From: Bacteroidales bacterium UBA6366
Lineage (GTDB): Bacteria > Bacteroidota > Bacteroidia > Bacteroidales > UBA932
Assembly (NCBI GenBank): GCA_002438845.1
Contig: DJRG01000041.1
Coordinates: 8,697 to 18,506, forward strand
Length of the DNA stretch: 9,810 nt
Reading direction: 5' to 3'
Part shown: positions 1 through 7,399 of the stretch, in pieces
Position numbering within the stretch: position 1 is the stretch's first letter
Layout: every line of letters begins with the position of its first letter
Made by a program: the position numbers and the translations under genes
The notes under the pieces: model-generated
Seen by the model: the letters and a program-made list of their open reading frames with translations, nothing else
Database searches by the model: none
What the model was told of the DNA's origin: nothing

Positions 1-226
1 CATCATATTTCCATTCAAAATTTTCTTTATTTAATAACTTATGGAACTCAGCTGAGGTCGGAGTACGCCAAGAGCCTCCCCAATTGGCTGTAGCGGCATC
101 ATCGTATGACTCAAGAACGGTCAAACCGTCAGTGGAATTGTACTTGGTGTAGTTCCCGGTCTCGTTATCGTACCATTTGTAATTCATCCAATCATACTTC
201 TTTTTCGTCTCCGTCTCACCCCAGGC
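1..226 (-). pseudogene. Out-of-frame continuation of the FISUMP domain, running off the left edge
   Basis: Reading the minus strand from 226 in the frame gcc tgg ggt gag gives AWGETETKKKYDWMNYKWY, then TKYNSTDG, then DDAATANWGGSWRTPTSAEF, with no stop up to the window edge. This is the expected middle of a FISUMP domain: AWGE, a Y/W-rich segment, DDAA, and the NWGGSWRxPT motif. It joins the preceding gene if the single base at 227 is removed, giving GSEF-AWGET. Removing one G from the GGGG at 217-220 would also restore the frame but gives the poorer match CLGET. The intact frame suggests a recent mutation or a sequence/assembly error rather than an old pseudogene. The true C-terminus lies outside the window. 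Confidence 0.85.
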
Positions 227-2075
227 AGAATTCCGATCCGGCTTCCTCAGGAGTTGACGCGCCTATGTTGCAGGTGGCCCATTTCAGGCCGTCTCCCATC
301 TCGACATATTCGTGGCCGTTGATTTCCTTCTTCGGATCCAAGCGACCGTCCACGACTTTAAGAGGAACGAAGGCAGAGGAGATTTCCCAACCTTGCTCGG
401 AATCCACTATGAGAAGCTTCGCGTAAGTAGTATATGTCCACGCGGCGTCAAAGAATGTAGCCGAAGATCTCTTGATGGCCTCAGCCGAAGCCTTGACCGC
501 GATAACTCCGTTAGATTCCGGCTTGACCTCCTTGACGGTAAGGTCAATCGCCCTCCATTGACCACTGCCCCAATCCACATAGGCTTGCATCTTCACATTG
601 TTAGCATTCAATTTAGACACTACCTCGGCCGGGCGGATCTCAAACCTCATCCGGAATGCCTTATCCTCCCTATAAACATTATGCACACCGTCTGAATATT
701 CAGGGCGATAGGTCACAGACTGGATCTTGTTACCTATCACACTCAAGGCTTTGTTCATCTTTTCAATCGCAGCACTAATCTTGTCCTCACAGTCTTTGAT
801 ACGGCTTTCCCAATCGTTGAAAATCTGAGTAATCCTATCATTGACGGTCTTGATCTCATTCTCCAGTTTGGCGTTCAACCTACCCTCAAGGGCAGAGATC
901 GCATCCTTTATGGCCTTATCGTAAGCAGCGGTGATGTTGGTCTTGGCCTTTTCCAAATCCGAGTTCAGGGCGGAGATCGCATTGGTGTTGTCCGCAATGT
1001 TCTTCTCGGTCTCGGCCAAAGCCTCTTTCAGTTTGGTGATGTCGCCTGTGTTGGCGTTAATCAAGCCTTTAAGGAGAGCCTCCTGAGACTTAAGCTGGCT
1101 CTCAAGGTCAATCTTCTGGGTCTCAAGGGCAGCCTTGGTCTCCTCGATTGTCCAGTAGGCGGTCAATTTCTCGTTCACCCAAGACTTCATGGATGACTCC
1201 AACGTTTCAATAGATGCTTTCAAATTGGCGGCCCAGGCCTTCTCCAACTCGTTACGGGTGGTGGAGATGGCTGTCATGTAGGCTGTGGTGATGTCAGACA
1301 CCTCTTTGCCGATTCTCTCGTTCAATCCGGAAACCTCATCGGCGATCTTGCTTCCAAGGTCATTGACAGACTTGTTCAAATCCTCTGTAAACTTATTCGC
1401 AAGGCGTGTCTCAAGGTCTGTAAGAGATTTATTCAGGCCGCTGATCTCGGAATTGATTCCTGCAATCTGCTCCACGATGCCGTTGTACTGCGAAAGTGTT
1501 GCGAACGCAGCGTTCGCCCAGTCCTTGGTGCCTTTGAGTTCCTTATCGACATAGTCCTTAAGGTCAGAGATCTTCTTCTCCAACTCTGCGTCCTTCGCCT
1601 TAAGATCTGAGATGGTGTTGATTATGGCTGTCAGTTTGCCTTCGAGCTCGATCTTGGCGGCCTCAAGGTTGGCAAGAACCTCGCCCTTGGCGATTTTGAT
1701 AGCCTCGATGAGTTCTTCCTTGTTCTTCTTGTCGCTCGCCTGAAGTTCCTTCACTGCATTCTCAAGATCGGATTTCACAGCTGCAATGCTCGTCTCATTG
1801 TCAGAGATGGACTTGCGGAGAGACTCAACGGTACCTTCCATGTCTGTGATCATGTCCTTGAGCTCCTTGTCGGCCTGCTCAAGTTTCGGAAGAGAGGCGT
1901 TGATGTTTTCGATCTGCTGATCGATGGACGCTATCCGATTGCTCTCAATCTCGTCAATCCTCTTGTTGAGGTTCTCGATGTCCTTGTCATAATCCGCACA
2001 GCCGGATGCCACAAGGGCGATCGCGCCTAAAAGGGCGGCAATATATTTTTTCATATTCATTGTGTTTATATTCAT
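216..2075 (-). CDS. Coiled-coil stalk surface lipoprotein with a truncated FISUMP tip (frameshifted)
   Basis: Not recognised as a named gene. The 619 residues begin with a lipoprotein signal peptide (hydrophobic segment 11-22, lipobox ending ASGC, lipid Cys26). The acidic stretch after it (CADYDKD) resembles Bacteroidota surface-export signals. Residues about 30-445 are K/E/A/L-rich with heptad-like spacing, predicting a long coiled coil. Residues 450-575 look like a beta-rich collar (starts KIQSV, then FRMRFEIRP, ends AFVPLKV). From about 586 the start of a FISUMP domain (TIGR02145-like) is clear: NGHEYVEMGDGLKWATCNIGAS. It stops abruptly at EFCLG because of a one-base shift near 227; the missing part continues in another frame. 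The stalk is paralogous to that of the upstream gene, 18 bp away, and the two are probably cotranscribed. ATG codons at 2075, 2060 and 2054 are all possible starts; the signal peptide fits MKKYIAALL at 2054 best. Role (surface adhesin or carbohydrate-binding fibre) is inference. Confidence 0.85.
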   Translation of the reverse strand: MNINTMNMKKYIAALLGAIALVASGCADYDKDIENLNKRIDEIESNRIASIDQQIENINASLPKLEQADKELKDMITDMEGTVESLRKSISDNETSIAAVKSDLENAVKELQASDKKNKEELIEAIKIAKGEVLANLEAAKIELEGKLTAIINTISDLKAKDAELEKKISDLKDYVDKELKGTKDWANAAFATLSQYNGIVEQIAGINSEISGLNKSLTDLETRLANKFTEDLNKSVNDLGSKIADEVSGLNERIGKEVSDITTAYMTAISTTRNELEKAWAANLKASIETLESSMKSWVNEKLTAYWTIEETKAALETQKIDLESQLKSQEALLKGLINANTGDITKLKEALAETEKNIADNTNAISALNSDLEKAKTNITAAYDKAIKDAISALEGRLNAKLENEIKTVNDRITQIFNDWESRIKDCEDKISAAIEKMNKALSVIGNKIQSVTYRPEYSDGVHNVYREDKAFRMRFEIRPAEVVSKLNANNVKMQAYVDWGSGQWRAIDLTVKEVKPESNGVIAVKASAEAIKRSSATFFDAAWTYTTYAKLLIVDSEQGWEISSAFVPLKVVDGRLDPKKEINGHEYVEMGDGLKWATCNIGASTPEEAGSEFCLG

Positions 2076-2093
2076 TAAGTTAAAAATTCCGTA

Positions 2094-4574
2094 TTATTTG
2101 GTAATGTAATTCACCCTCTCGTGCGGTTGGCTTGGAGTGATTTCTGAGTTATTGACCCACCTTTTCACAGCATCCACGGTCTTTTTATTGCTGTTTCTGA
2201 CGTATATATTCAAATCATGCCTATCGGTCTGAATACCACTAAAAACTTCCGTCTCAAATTTTTTCGTGGATGTTCCTTCGTAATTGGTCAGATCCCACTT
2301 ATCCAAATACAGATCTCTAAGTGAGCAACACCAATAGAACATATTCGTAACTTTATTAATCTGACTCATATCCCATCCCGAAAGGTCCAATGTCTTTAAA
2401 AGACGGCATTCATAAAACGCATGATACATGTCCTCAGGTTTAGGCTTCCAAGAGGATATTTTCAACTCGGACAGATTAGTACACTTCTTAAACATGCGTG
2501 CAAAATCATCAACTTGCGAAACATCCAACTTTTCCAAATCCGCAAATACAAGTCTGTATTGGTTACAAAATCTCAATGTTCCAAAACCACTAGATTTAGA
2601 CATAGCGACTTTCCTGCACACCTTTATTTTCTTCAATGTGGCATTTTCATCTTCATTATGAGGCTTTCTCTCAAGATTAAGATCCAGTTGACCTATCTCA
2701 CCTATGAAGTCAATTCTGCCATAAGTGTGCTCCCTTGTACAACCGAAGCCTATCTTATCAATAGCCCGCACGCCCTTAATCTCACTGTCCGGAAGCATCT
2801 TTCCGTCTGTTGTCTCATACCGGATCAACGGGTCTCCAAGCGCCTGCGCCTTAAGAGGAACATATTCCGTGCTGACATTTCCGACAGCCACGGCCACGCT
2901 CGATGAGATTTTTTTGTCAATGACATCCTTATCGACTTTGGACGCGTCGATGGTCACGGTGATGATTCCTTTCTCGTTCTTGAAATCAGTTATGTCCAAG
3001 ACCACATCCTCTCCAGCGGCGGCCCTGGTCTTGGTGTAAAGCAGACGGGCTGACAGCAGATCCGCTGTGATGTTGGCCGCTTCACTTGCCGGGCGTACCT
3101 CAAACCGAAATTTGATGTATTTGATGTACTTGTAGCTCTCACTTTCTGGGAAGTCCGGATCACCTTTGTCATAGTAAAGGGTCTCCTTGCCATCCGTGGA
3201 AGTCGGGAACCAGGACACTGACTGAATTTTTGCAGCCTGACTGGCATTCAGGAAAGCTGACAGTTTGGCTTCCAGCTCATCAACTGAAGTTTCAAGAGAT
3301 GTGACTTTTCCCTCAATGTCGGCCTTCTTTTTGTCAAGTTCGCTATTTACAGAGGAAATCTGCGTCTTGATTTCATCAGGGAAACTGCCTTCAAATTTAG
3401 TTACAGCATCGTTAATCGCTGCCGTGTAGGCGTTGGTCAAGTCAGTTTTCGCCTGCGCCAAATCGTTCTCAAAGGTTTTGAGATCAGCTGCATTCTGCGC
3501 CACTGCTCCATCAAGTTCCAAAAGCCTGTCATTCAAAGTCTTGAGGTCGCCAACGTTCGCATTGATCAGCCCGTTCAGGAAAGTCTTCTTTGCCTCAAGG
3601 TGCCCCTGAATGTCAGCCATCTGAGCCTCCAGTTCAGCCTTGACCTCCTCTATTGTCCAATAGCCGGTGAGGGTTTCGTTGACCCACCGCTTCATCGAGG
3701 TCTCACAGTCATCGATGGTTTTCTTCAGGCTTTCGTTCCACCACTTGTCCATCTCGTCGCGGGCTGTCGCCACAGCGGCGGTGTAGGCATTGGTGATGTC
3801 GGCCACTTTCTTGTCGATTCTTTCACCAAGATCACCTATTTCTTTCCCGAGTTTGGATTTGACACCATCCATCGCGGTTTTCAGATCCTCTGAATATTTC
3901 TTCGACAGACGGGTCTCAAGATCTGCCATCGAAGTCTTGAGGCCGTCTATCTCACCATTGATTCCTCCAAGTTGCTCCACAATCGAGTCATACTGCCCCA
4001 ATGTCATAAAAGTAGCGGAGAACCAATCCTTGGCGCCTTTCAACTCCTTGTCGATGTAAGTCTTAAGATCGGAAATCTTATTTTCAAGATTCTCATCCTT
4101 CTTCTTAAGGTCCGAAATCGCGTTGTCTATCAAGGCAAGTTTTCCGTCCATCTCGGTCTTCCCGGACTCAAGCAAGGCGAGAAGCACAGCCTTGGCTTTC
4201 CCCAGCGAATCAAGAATATATTCCTTGTCCGACCTGTCTCCGTCCTCAAGTGCCTTGGCGGCATTCTCAATGTCTGCTCTCAGGGCGGCGCCGCTTTTCT
4301 CATTCTCAGAGATCGAATCCTCTAATCCGGCAGCCGTCTTGCGAAGATTCTCTATCATCCCTTTCAGATCAGCGTCCGCCTTCTCCAGCAGAGGGAGGGA
4401 GGCGTTGATCGCGGCAATCTGTCCGTCAATCGATGCGATACGATTGTCCTCGAGGGCGTCAAGTCTCTTGTCCACTTCTTCGATGTCCGGAGAATAATCC
4501 GTACAGCCGAAAGACAGTAGAAGGCACAAGGATAGAAGTATCCCGATGCCAGCTTTCTCAATTAATTCCGTCAT
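2094..4574 (-). CDS. Coiled-coil stalk surface lipoprotein with BspA/DUF285 leucine-rich tip
   Basis: The 826 residues begin with a lipoprotein signal peptide (hydrophobic core 9-22, lipobox LSFGC, lipid Cys24) followed by the acidic TDYSPDIEE, consistent with outer-membrane and possibly surface localisation. Residues 28-445 form a predicted coiled-coil stalk homologous to that of the downstream gene, with NRIASID, KDW, GYWTIEE and GLINAN at the same distances from the lipid cysteine. A collar domain follows (about 449-575: KIQSV, FRFEVRP, EYVPLKA), then a spacer, then three to four BspA-like/DUF285 repeats at about 680-785 (LDVS, MFKKCTNL, LDLSGWDMSQ, MFYWCCSL). Such repeats occur in bacterial surface proteins and adhesins; the ligand here is unknown. 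Bacteroidota O-glycosylation-like triplets (DSI at 86 and 196, DSL at 122) are present. The tip-encoding DNA is about 38% GC by hand count over 2161-2760, clearly lower than the stalk. A candidate promoter lies about 90 bp upstream. Confidence 0.88.
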   Translation of the reverse strand: MTELIEKAGIGILLSLCLLLSFGCTDYSPDIEEVDKRLDALEDNRIASIDGQIAAINASLPLLEKADADLKGMIENLRKTAAGLEDSISENEKSGAALRADIENAAKALEDGDRSDKEYILDSLGKAKAVLLALLESGKTEMDGKLALIDNAISDLKKKDENLENKISDLKTYIDKELKGAKDWFSATFMTLGQYDSIVEQLGGINGEIDGLKTSMADLETRLSKKYSEDLKTAMDGVKSKLGKEIGDLGERIDKKVADITNAYTAAVATARDEMDKWWNESLKKTIDDCETSMKRWVNETLTGYWTIEEVKAELEAQMADIQGHLEAKKTFLNGLINANVGDLKTLNDRLLELDGAVAQNAADLKTFENDLAQAKTDLTNAYTAAINDAVTKFEGSFPDEIKTQISSVNSELDKKKADIEGKVTSLETSVDELEAKLSAFLNASQAAKIQSVSWFPTSTDGKETLYYDKGDPDFPESESYKYIKYIKFRFEVRPASEAANITADLLSARLLYTKTRAAAGEDVVLDITDFKNEKGIITVTIDASKVDKDVIDKKISSSVAVAVGNVSTEYVPLKAQALGDPLIRYETTDGKMLPDSEIKGVRAIDKIGFGCTREHTYGRIDFIGEIGQLDLNLERKPHNEDENATLKKIKVCRKVAMSKSSGFGTLRFCNQYRLVFADLEKLDVSQVDDFARMFKKCTNLSELKISSWKPKPEDMYHAFYECRLLKTLDLSGWDMSQINKVTNMFYWCCSLRDLYLDKWDLTNYEGTSTKKFETEVFSGIQTDRHDLNIYVRNSNKKTVDAVKRWVNNSEITPSQPHERVNYITK

Positions 4575-4664
4575 AGTTTATCATATATTTGAATATTCAC
4601 TAATTCATGCAGAATGCCATCAGAAGTCTTCATCATAGGTCATGTCGCCCCTCAATCTTGTGAA

Positions 4665-4696
4665 CAAAAATAATCATGGAGGAGGTAAACGCAAAA
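4665..4696 (-). promoter_or_regulatory. Bacteroides-type promoter for the lipoprotein pair
   Basis: On the minus strand TATTTTTG (4672-4665) matches the Bacteroidota -7 consensus TAnnTTTG exactly. TTTTG (4696-4692) supplies the -33 TTTG after a 19-bp spacer. Transcription would begin near 4660-4656, leaving a leader of about 80-85 nt before the ATG at 4574. It is the best two-element match I found in the 227-bp gap. Confidence 0.6.
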
Positions 4697-4701
4697 GAAT
4701 G

Positions 4702-4741
4702 AGGGTAGTAGATTTCGTTCAGACACGAAATTTACTACCTT
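4702..4741. repeat. Long inverted repeat (17-bp stem, 6-nt loop)
   Basis: Arms 4702-4718 and 4725-4741 pair around the loop TCAGAC (4719-4724). As plus-strand RNA all 17 positions pair, with two G-U wobbles; as minus-strand RNA those positions become A-C mismatches. No U-tract follows on the plus strand. On the minus strand a mildly T-rich TCATTCTTTT follows, so it might end the transporter transcript. It could equally be a protein-binding palindrome or a REP-like element. Confidence 0.6.
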
Positions 4742-4771
4742 GCAGCGAAACTTACCAGTAAATTTACCAGT
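4704..4771. promoter_or_regulatory. Cluster of four related 15-nt boxes upstream of the lipoprotein promoter
   Basis: Four similar 15-mers lie within 68 bp: ACGAAATCTACTACC (minus, 4718-4704), ACGAAATTTACTACC (plus, 4725-4739), GCGAAACTTACCAGT (plus, 4745-4759) and AGTAAATTTACCAGT (plus, 4757-4771, overlapping the previous box by 3 nt). The first two form an inverted pair; the last two contain the direct repeat TTACCAGTA (4752-4760, 4764-4772). The nearest box ends 7 bp before the -33 element, so an operator or activator-site array is plausible. A decayed repeat element or transcript-end structure is the main alternative. Confidence 0.4.
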
Positions 4772-4788
4772 AGAATATATAGCTTCGG

Positions 4789-4809
4789 TGCTTTGACAGC
4801 GTCAAAGCA
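4789..4809 (-). terminator. Small stem-loop spanning the transporter stop codon
   Basis: TGCTTTGAC (4789-4797) and GTCAAAGCA (4801-4809) form a perfect 9-bp stem with a 3-nt loop. The transporter stop codon (4804-4802) lies within it. There is no U-run downstream, so terminator function is only a suggestion; the structure could instead protect the mRNA 3' end. Confidence 0.3.
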
Positions 4810-6475
4810 GCATCATCACCTGCCCGGAGATGACACGCAGGAACATCTCCATCGGATAGACCGTGGCATAGGCGACGGACGGTTCGTCATCATCAACTGT
4901 GGTTAGGGCGTAGTTAAGAGCGATAGGATTGGCCATCGAGGCGCACAGCATCCCGACATTCTCCGAATAGTCCGTCTTGCAGAATTTCGCTGCGACGAAA
5001 CCGACCAGAAGCACCGGAACAACGGCCAGAAGCACACTGACCCCGATCCAAAGCAAGCCTTCCGGTCTCAAAACCGTAGCAAAGAAATCCGGTCCCGCAC
5101 TGAGTCCCAGACCGGCCAGATAGATTGTCAGACCGAACTGGCGAAGCATCAGGTTAGCGCTGTGTGTCGTGTAGGTGGTCAAGTGGATCCTCGGCCCGAA
5201 AGCGCCCATCAGGATGCCTATAACAATAGGACCTCCGGCGATTCCAAGTCTGATCGGAACACTCATTCCCGGGATGTAAATCGGAAGGCTGCCGAGAATC
5301 AATCCGAGCATAAGTCCGATGAAAATGAACAGCAGATTCGGATTACGAAGTTCTTTCTCCTGATTTCCAAGCACTTCCGACACGCGGTCTATCGCCTTCT
5401 GTTCCCCCACTATCGTCAGTTTGTCTCCGATCTGAAGCCTCAGGTCACGGGACGGAAGCAGGTCGATGCCGGCTCTGTTCACACGTGTGATGTTGATCCT
5501 GTAGGCGTTGCGCAGATGTAGATCCCCGAGTTTCGCCCCGTTGACACTTGTCTTCGTCACAAAGATGTGGCGTGACACAAGCATACCGTCCAGATGATTC
5601 CAGTCGATGTCCTTCTTGTTCCAGTCCTTCACGACCTTCTCGCCGAACAACTGCTCGGCCGCCCCGGCGTCTTTCTCCCTGGTCAGCACAAGCACATGCT
5701 CCCCTTCCTCAAGAACCGTGTCACCGTCCGGGATGATCACCTGCCCACGGCCTTCGCCGGCATATTTCCAAACCCTGGACACAACAATCCTGATGTGAGC
5801 GTCTTTCATGATGTCACGGATGGTCTTTCCGAAGACCGCAGGATTGCTGACTCTGAACTCCGTGATGAAAGTCTGGTTGTCGTGGGCATCCTTGGGAGTG
5901 CGGTTCTTACGGAATATGACCGAAAGGACAGCGACACACAAAATCACGCCGATCACCCCGAAGGGGTACCCCACAGCGCATGCCGTGGCCATCTGGTTGG
6001 AGACATCCACCGCTCCGGGATCTGTCTGGAGCAAGGTCTGCTGCGCGGCTCCAAGCATAGGAGTGTTGGTCGCCGCCCCTGTGAGGAGACCGGTCGCCAC
6101 CGGCAGCGAGATTCCACACAACTTACTTATTCCCAAAGTCATGACGGTACCAACGAGCAATACGGCAAACGCAAGTATATTCAGTTTGATTCCACCCTTT
6201 TTCAGTGAGGGGAAAAAGCTCGGGCCGACCTGAAGACCAAGAGTGAACACAAACAGCACAAGACCGAAGTTCTGCGCCAACGCCAACATACGGGGATCGA
6301 CGCTGAGGCCGAAGTGCCCGACGATGATTCCGGCAAAAAACACGAATGTCACGCCGAGACTGACACCTTTGATCTTTATTTTGTTGCAGACAAGACCAGC
6401 GACGCAAATCAGCGACAGGACGAGAATCGCCTGAATGTAAGTCTGTTCCGTGAACATCTCGATGAACCAGTTCAT
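4802..6475 (-). CDS. YidE/AspT-family transporter with two RCK_C (TrkA_C) domains
   Basis: An inner-membrane protein of 557 residues with the layout of the AspT/YidE/YbjL exchanger family (TC 2.A.81): an N-terminal membrane half (about 12-187), a soluble cytoplasmic centre, and a C-terminal membrane half (about 381-557). The two halves are internally duplicated: LGLQVGPSFF (79-88) mirrors LGLSAGPDFF (456-465), and GLLTGAATNTPML (129-141) mirrors GMLCASMANPIAL (508-520). The centre holds two RCK_C/TrkA_C-like ligand-binding modules (about 205-280 and 292-370), each ending in a G-D/E-x-hydrophobic strand motif (EEGEHVLVL, QIGDKLTIVG). Length and architecture are normal and the gene looks intact. 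AspT exchanges aspartate for alanine, but the substrate here cannot be assigned. The start at 6475 fits the hydrophobic N-terminus and a nearby promoter. It is divergent from the muramidase gene. Confidence 0.93.
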   Translation of the reverse strand: MNWFIEMFTEQTYIQAILVLSLICVAGLVCNKIKIKGVSLGVTFVFFAGIIVGHFGLSVDPRMLALAQNFGLVLFVFTLGLQVGPSFFPSLKKGGIKLNILAFAVLLVGTVMTLGISKLCGISLPVATGLLTGAATNTPMLGAAQQTLLQTDPGAVDVSNQMATACAVGYPFGVIGVILCVAVLSVIFRKNRTPKDAHDNQTFITEFRVSNPAVFGKTIRDIMKDAHIRIVVSRVWKYAGEGRGQVIIPDGDTVLEEGEHVLVLTREKDAGAAEQLFGEKVVKDWNKKDIDWNHLDGMLVSRHIFVTKTSVNGAKLGDLHLRNAYRINITRVNRAGIDLLPSRDLRLQIGDKLTIVGEQKAIDRVSEVLGNQEKELRNPNLLFIFIGLMLGLILGSLPIYIPGMSVPIRLGIAGGPIVIGILMGAFGPRIHLTTYTTHSANLMLRQFGLTIYLAGLGLSAGPDFFATVLRPEGLLWIGVSVLLAVVPVLLVGFVAAKFCKTDYSENVGMLCASMANPIALNYALTTVDDDEPSVAYATVYPMEMFLRVISGQVMMLL

Positions 6476-6497
6476 AGCCCTTTAAATATAAAGCGTA

Positions 6498-6505
6498 CAA
6501 AGATA
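6498..6505 (-). promoter_or_regulatory. -7 element for the transporter gene
   Basis: The minus strand reads TATCTTTG, an exact TAnnTTTG match in the form most common in Bacteroidota. It would start transcription about 16-20 nt before the ATG at 6475. No TTTG is seen at the -33 position, which is often poorly conserved. Confidence 0.6.
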
Positions 6506-6520
6506 GTCAGAAATATTCAT

Positions 6521-6528
6521 TAATTTTG
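6521..6528 (+). promoter_or_regulatory. -7-like element just before the muramidase gene
   Basis: TAATTTTG matches TAnnTTTG and ends four bases before the ATG at 6533. No TTTG lies at the -33 position. If used, transcription would begin at or next to the start codon, giving a leaderless mRNA or making the in-frame ATG at 6539 or 6551 the true start. Confidence 0.4.
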
Positions 6529-6532
6529 CTCT

Positions 6533-7399
6533 ATGAATATGCCAGCGTCAATGAATGGGAGTGTTTCCGCCAAGGGAAAAGCCAAAGCTCGGAAGCCCTC
6601 AACGAATAAACACAAGCCCGGAAGAAAAAGGAAACCACGAAAAGTGAATATAGGAGTCTGGACTGCCGCAGGTATCGCCGCTGCAGTCATTTTGGTCATG
6701 GTGATTATGTTCTTCATCCGGGGTGGCGGCAGTGGGCACGAGACTGGAGCCAAGGTGCCACCGGGAGAGTGGCGCTACGGGATCGACATCTCGCATCACA
6801 ACGGCGGAAAGATCGTCTGGGATTCGTTGTATGTGCTGACAGACAGACGTGGCAGGACGGTCAGGGACATCCACGATGCCTATGACATCAATCCTGTCAG
6901 TTTCGTGTTCATCAAGGCGACGGAAGGGGTCTCCATGGTGGACAAGGATTTCAGCAGAAATTGGAAGGAAGCCGGCAGGTCTGGCCTTAAAAGAGGCGCA
7001 TATCACTTTTTCAGGAGTTCAAAGGACGGCACGGCGCAGGCCGAACTGTTCATCAGAACTGTGGGCGACTTGAGGTTCAAGGATTTGCCGCCGGTTTTAG
7101 ACATCGAGACCATACACCGTGGAGGATCGCGGAAGAGACTGAACGAAGAGGCTATCAAATGGCTGAAGGCCGTCGAGTCGCACTACGGAAAGAAGCCGAT
7201 TGTCTACACTGGTTCCTCCTTCGCGATGGACTATCTCAGCAAGGATATAACCGACAACTACCCGGTCTGGGTGGCACATTACGAAAAAGTCCTGCCTTCT
7301 TTCGAAGGCTGGACTTGGTGGCAGTTCACCGACAAGGCTGTCGTGAAGGGTGTCCCAGGCCTTGTGGACCTCAATGTGATGAGAAAAAAGTCTTTATAA
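6533..7399 (+). CDS. Membrane-anchored GH25 muramidase (lysozyme)
   Basis: A 288-residue GH25 family hydrolase, which cleaves the MurNAc-GlcNAc bond in peptidoglycan. Residues 1-37 are very basic (a run of K/R), 38-62 form a single transmembrane segment ending MFFIRGGG, and the catalytic domain occupies about 80-285. It is therefore probably tethered to the inner membrane with the enzyme in the periplasm. Family motifs are intact: YGIDISHHNG (82-91, Asp85), FVFIKATEG (124-132), GAYHFF (155-160), PPVLDIE (186-192, with the catalytic-type DxE at Asp190/Glu192), WVAHY (246-250) and WTWWQFTDKA (260-269). About 20 residues (IVWDSLYVLTDRRGRTVRD region, 94-112) lie between the first strand and FVFIKATEG and look longer than in minimal GH25 domains. 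Starts at 6539 and 6551 are alternatives. It likely acts in cell-wall remodelling; no phage genes are nearby to suggest a lysis role. Confidence 0.93.
   Translation: MNMPASMNGSVSAKGKAKARKPSTNKHKPGRKRKPRKVNIGVWTAAGIAAAVILVMVIMFFIRGGGSGHETGAKVPPGEWRYGIDISHHNGGKIVWDSLYVLTDRRGRTVRDIHDAYDINPVSFVFIKATEGVSMVDKDFSRNWKEAGRSGLKRGAYHFFRSSKDGTAQAELFIRTVGDLRFKDLPPVLDIETIHRGGSRKRLNEEAIKWLKAVESHYGKKPIVYTGSSFAMDYLSKDITDNYPVWVAHYEKVLPSFEGWTWWQFTDKAVVKGVPGLVDLNVMRKKSL

Noticed and set aside
691..704. Palindrome-containing 14-mer TCTGAATATTCAGG repeated at 9003-9016
   Set aside because: Both copies encode Pro-Glu-Tyr-Ser-Asp in unrelated proteins; best seen as part of the GAATAT word bias, not a separate element.
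3600..4497. Several plus-strand ORFs of about 90-125 codons opposite the lipoprotein stalk
   Set aside because: They are Ser/Leu-rich complements of the repetitive Glu/Lys/Ala/Leu coding sequence, with similar shadows opposite the paralogous stalk.
4575..4801. A small CRISPR array or RNA gene in the gap
   Set aside because: Repeats are short, degenerate and irregularly spaced (3-nt overlap to a few nt), with no spacers and no cas genes.
5594..6208. A 204-codon plus-strand ORF
   Set aside because: Antisense to the clearly intact transporter; composition is what the complement of transporter codons would give.
6533..7399. GH25 enzyme as a phage endolysin
   Set aside because: It has a membrane anchor and there are no holin, tail or integrase genes nearby; the surrounding genes are chromosomal envelope genes.
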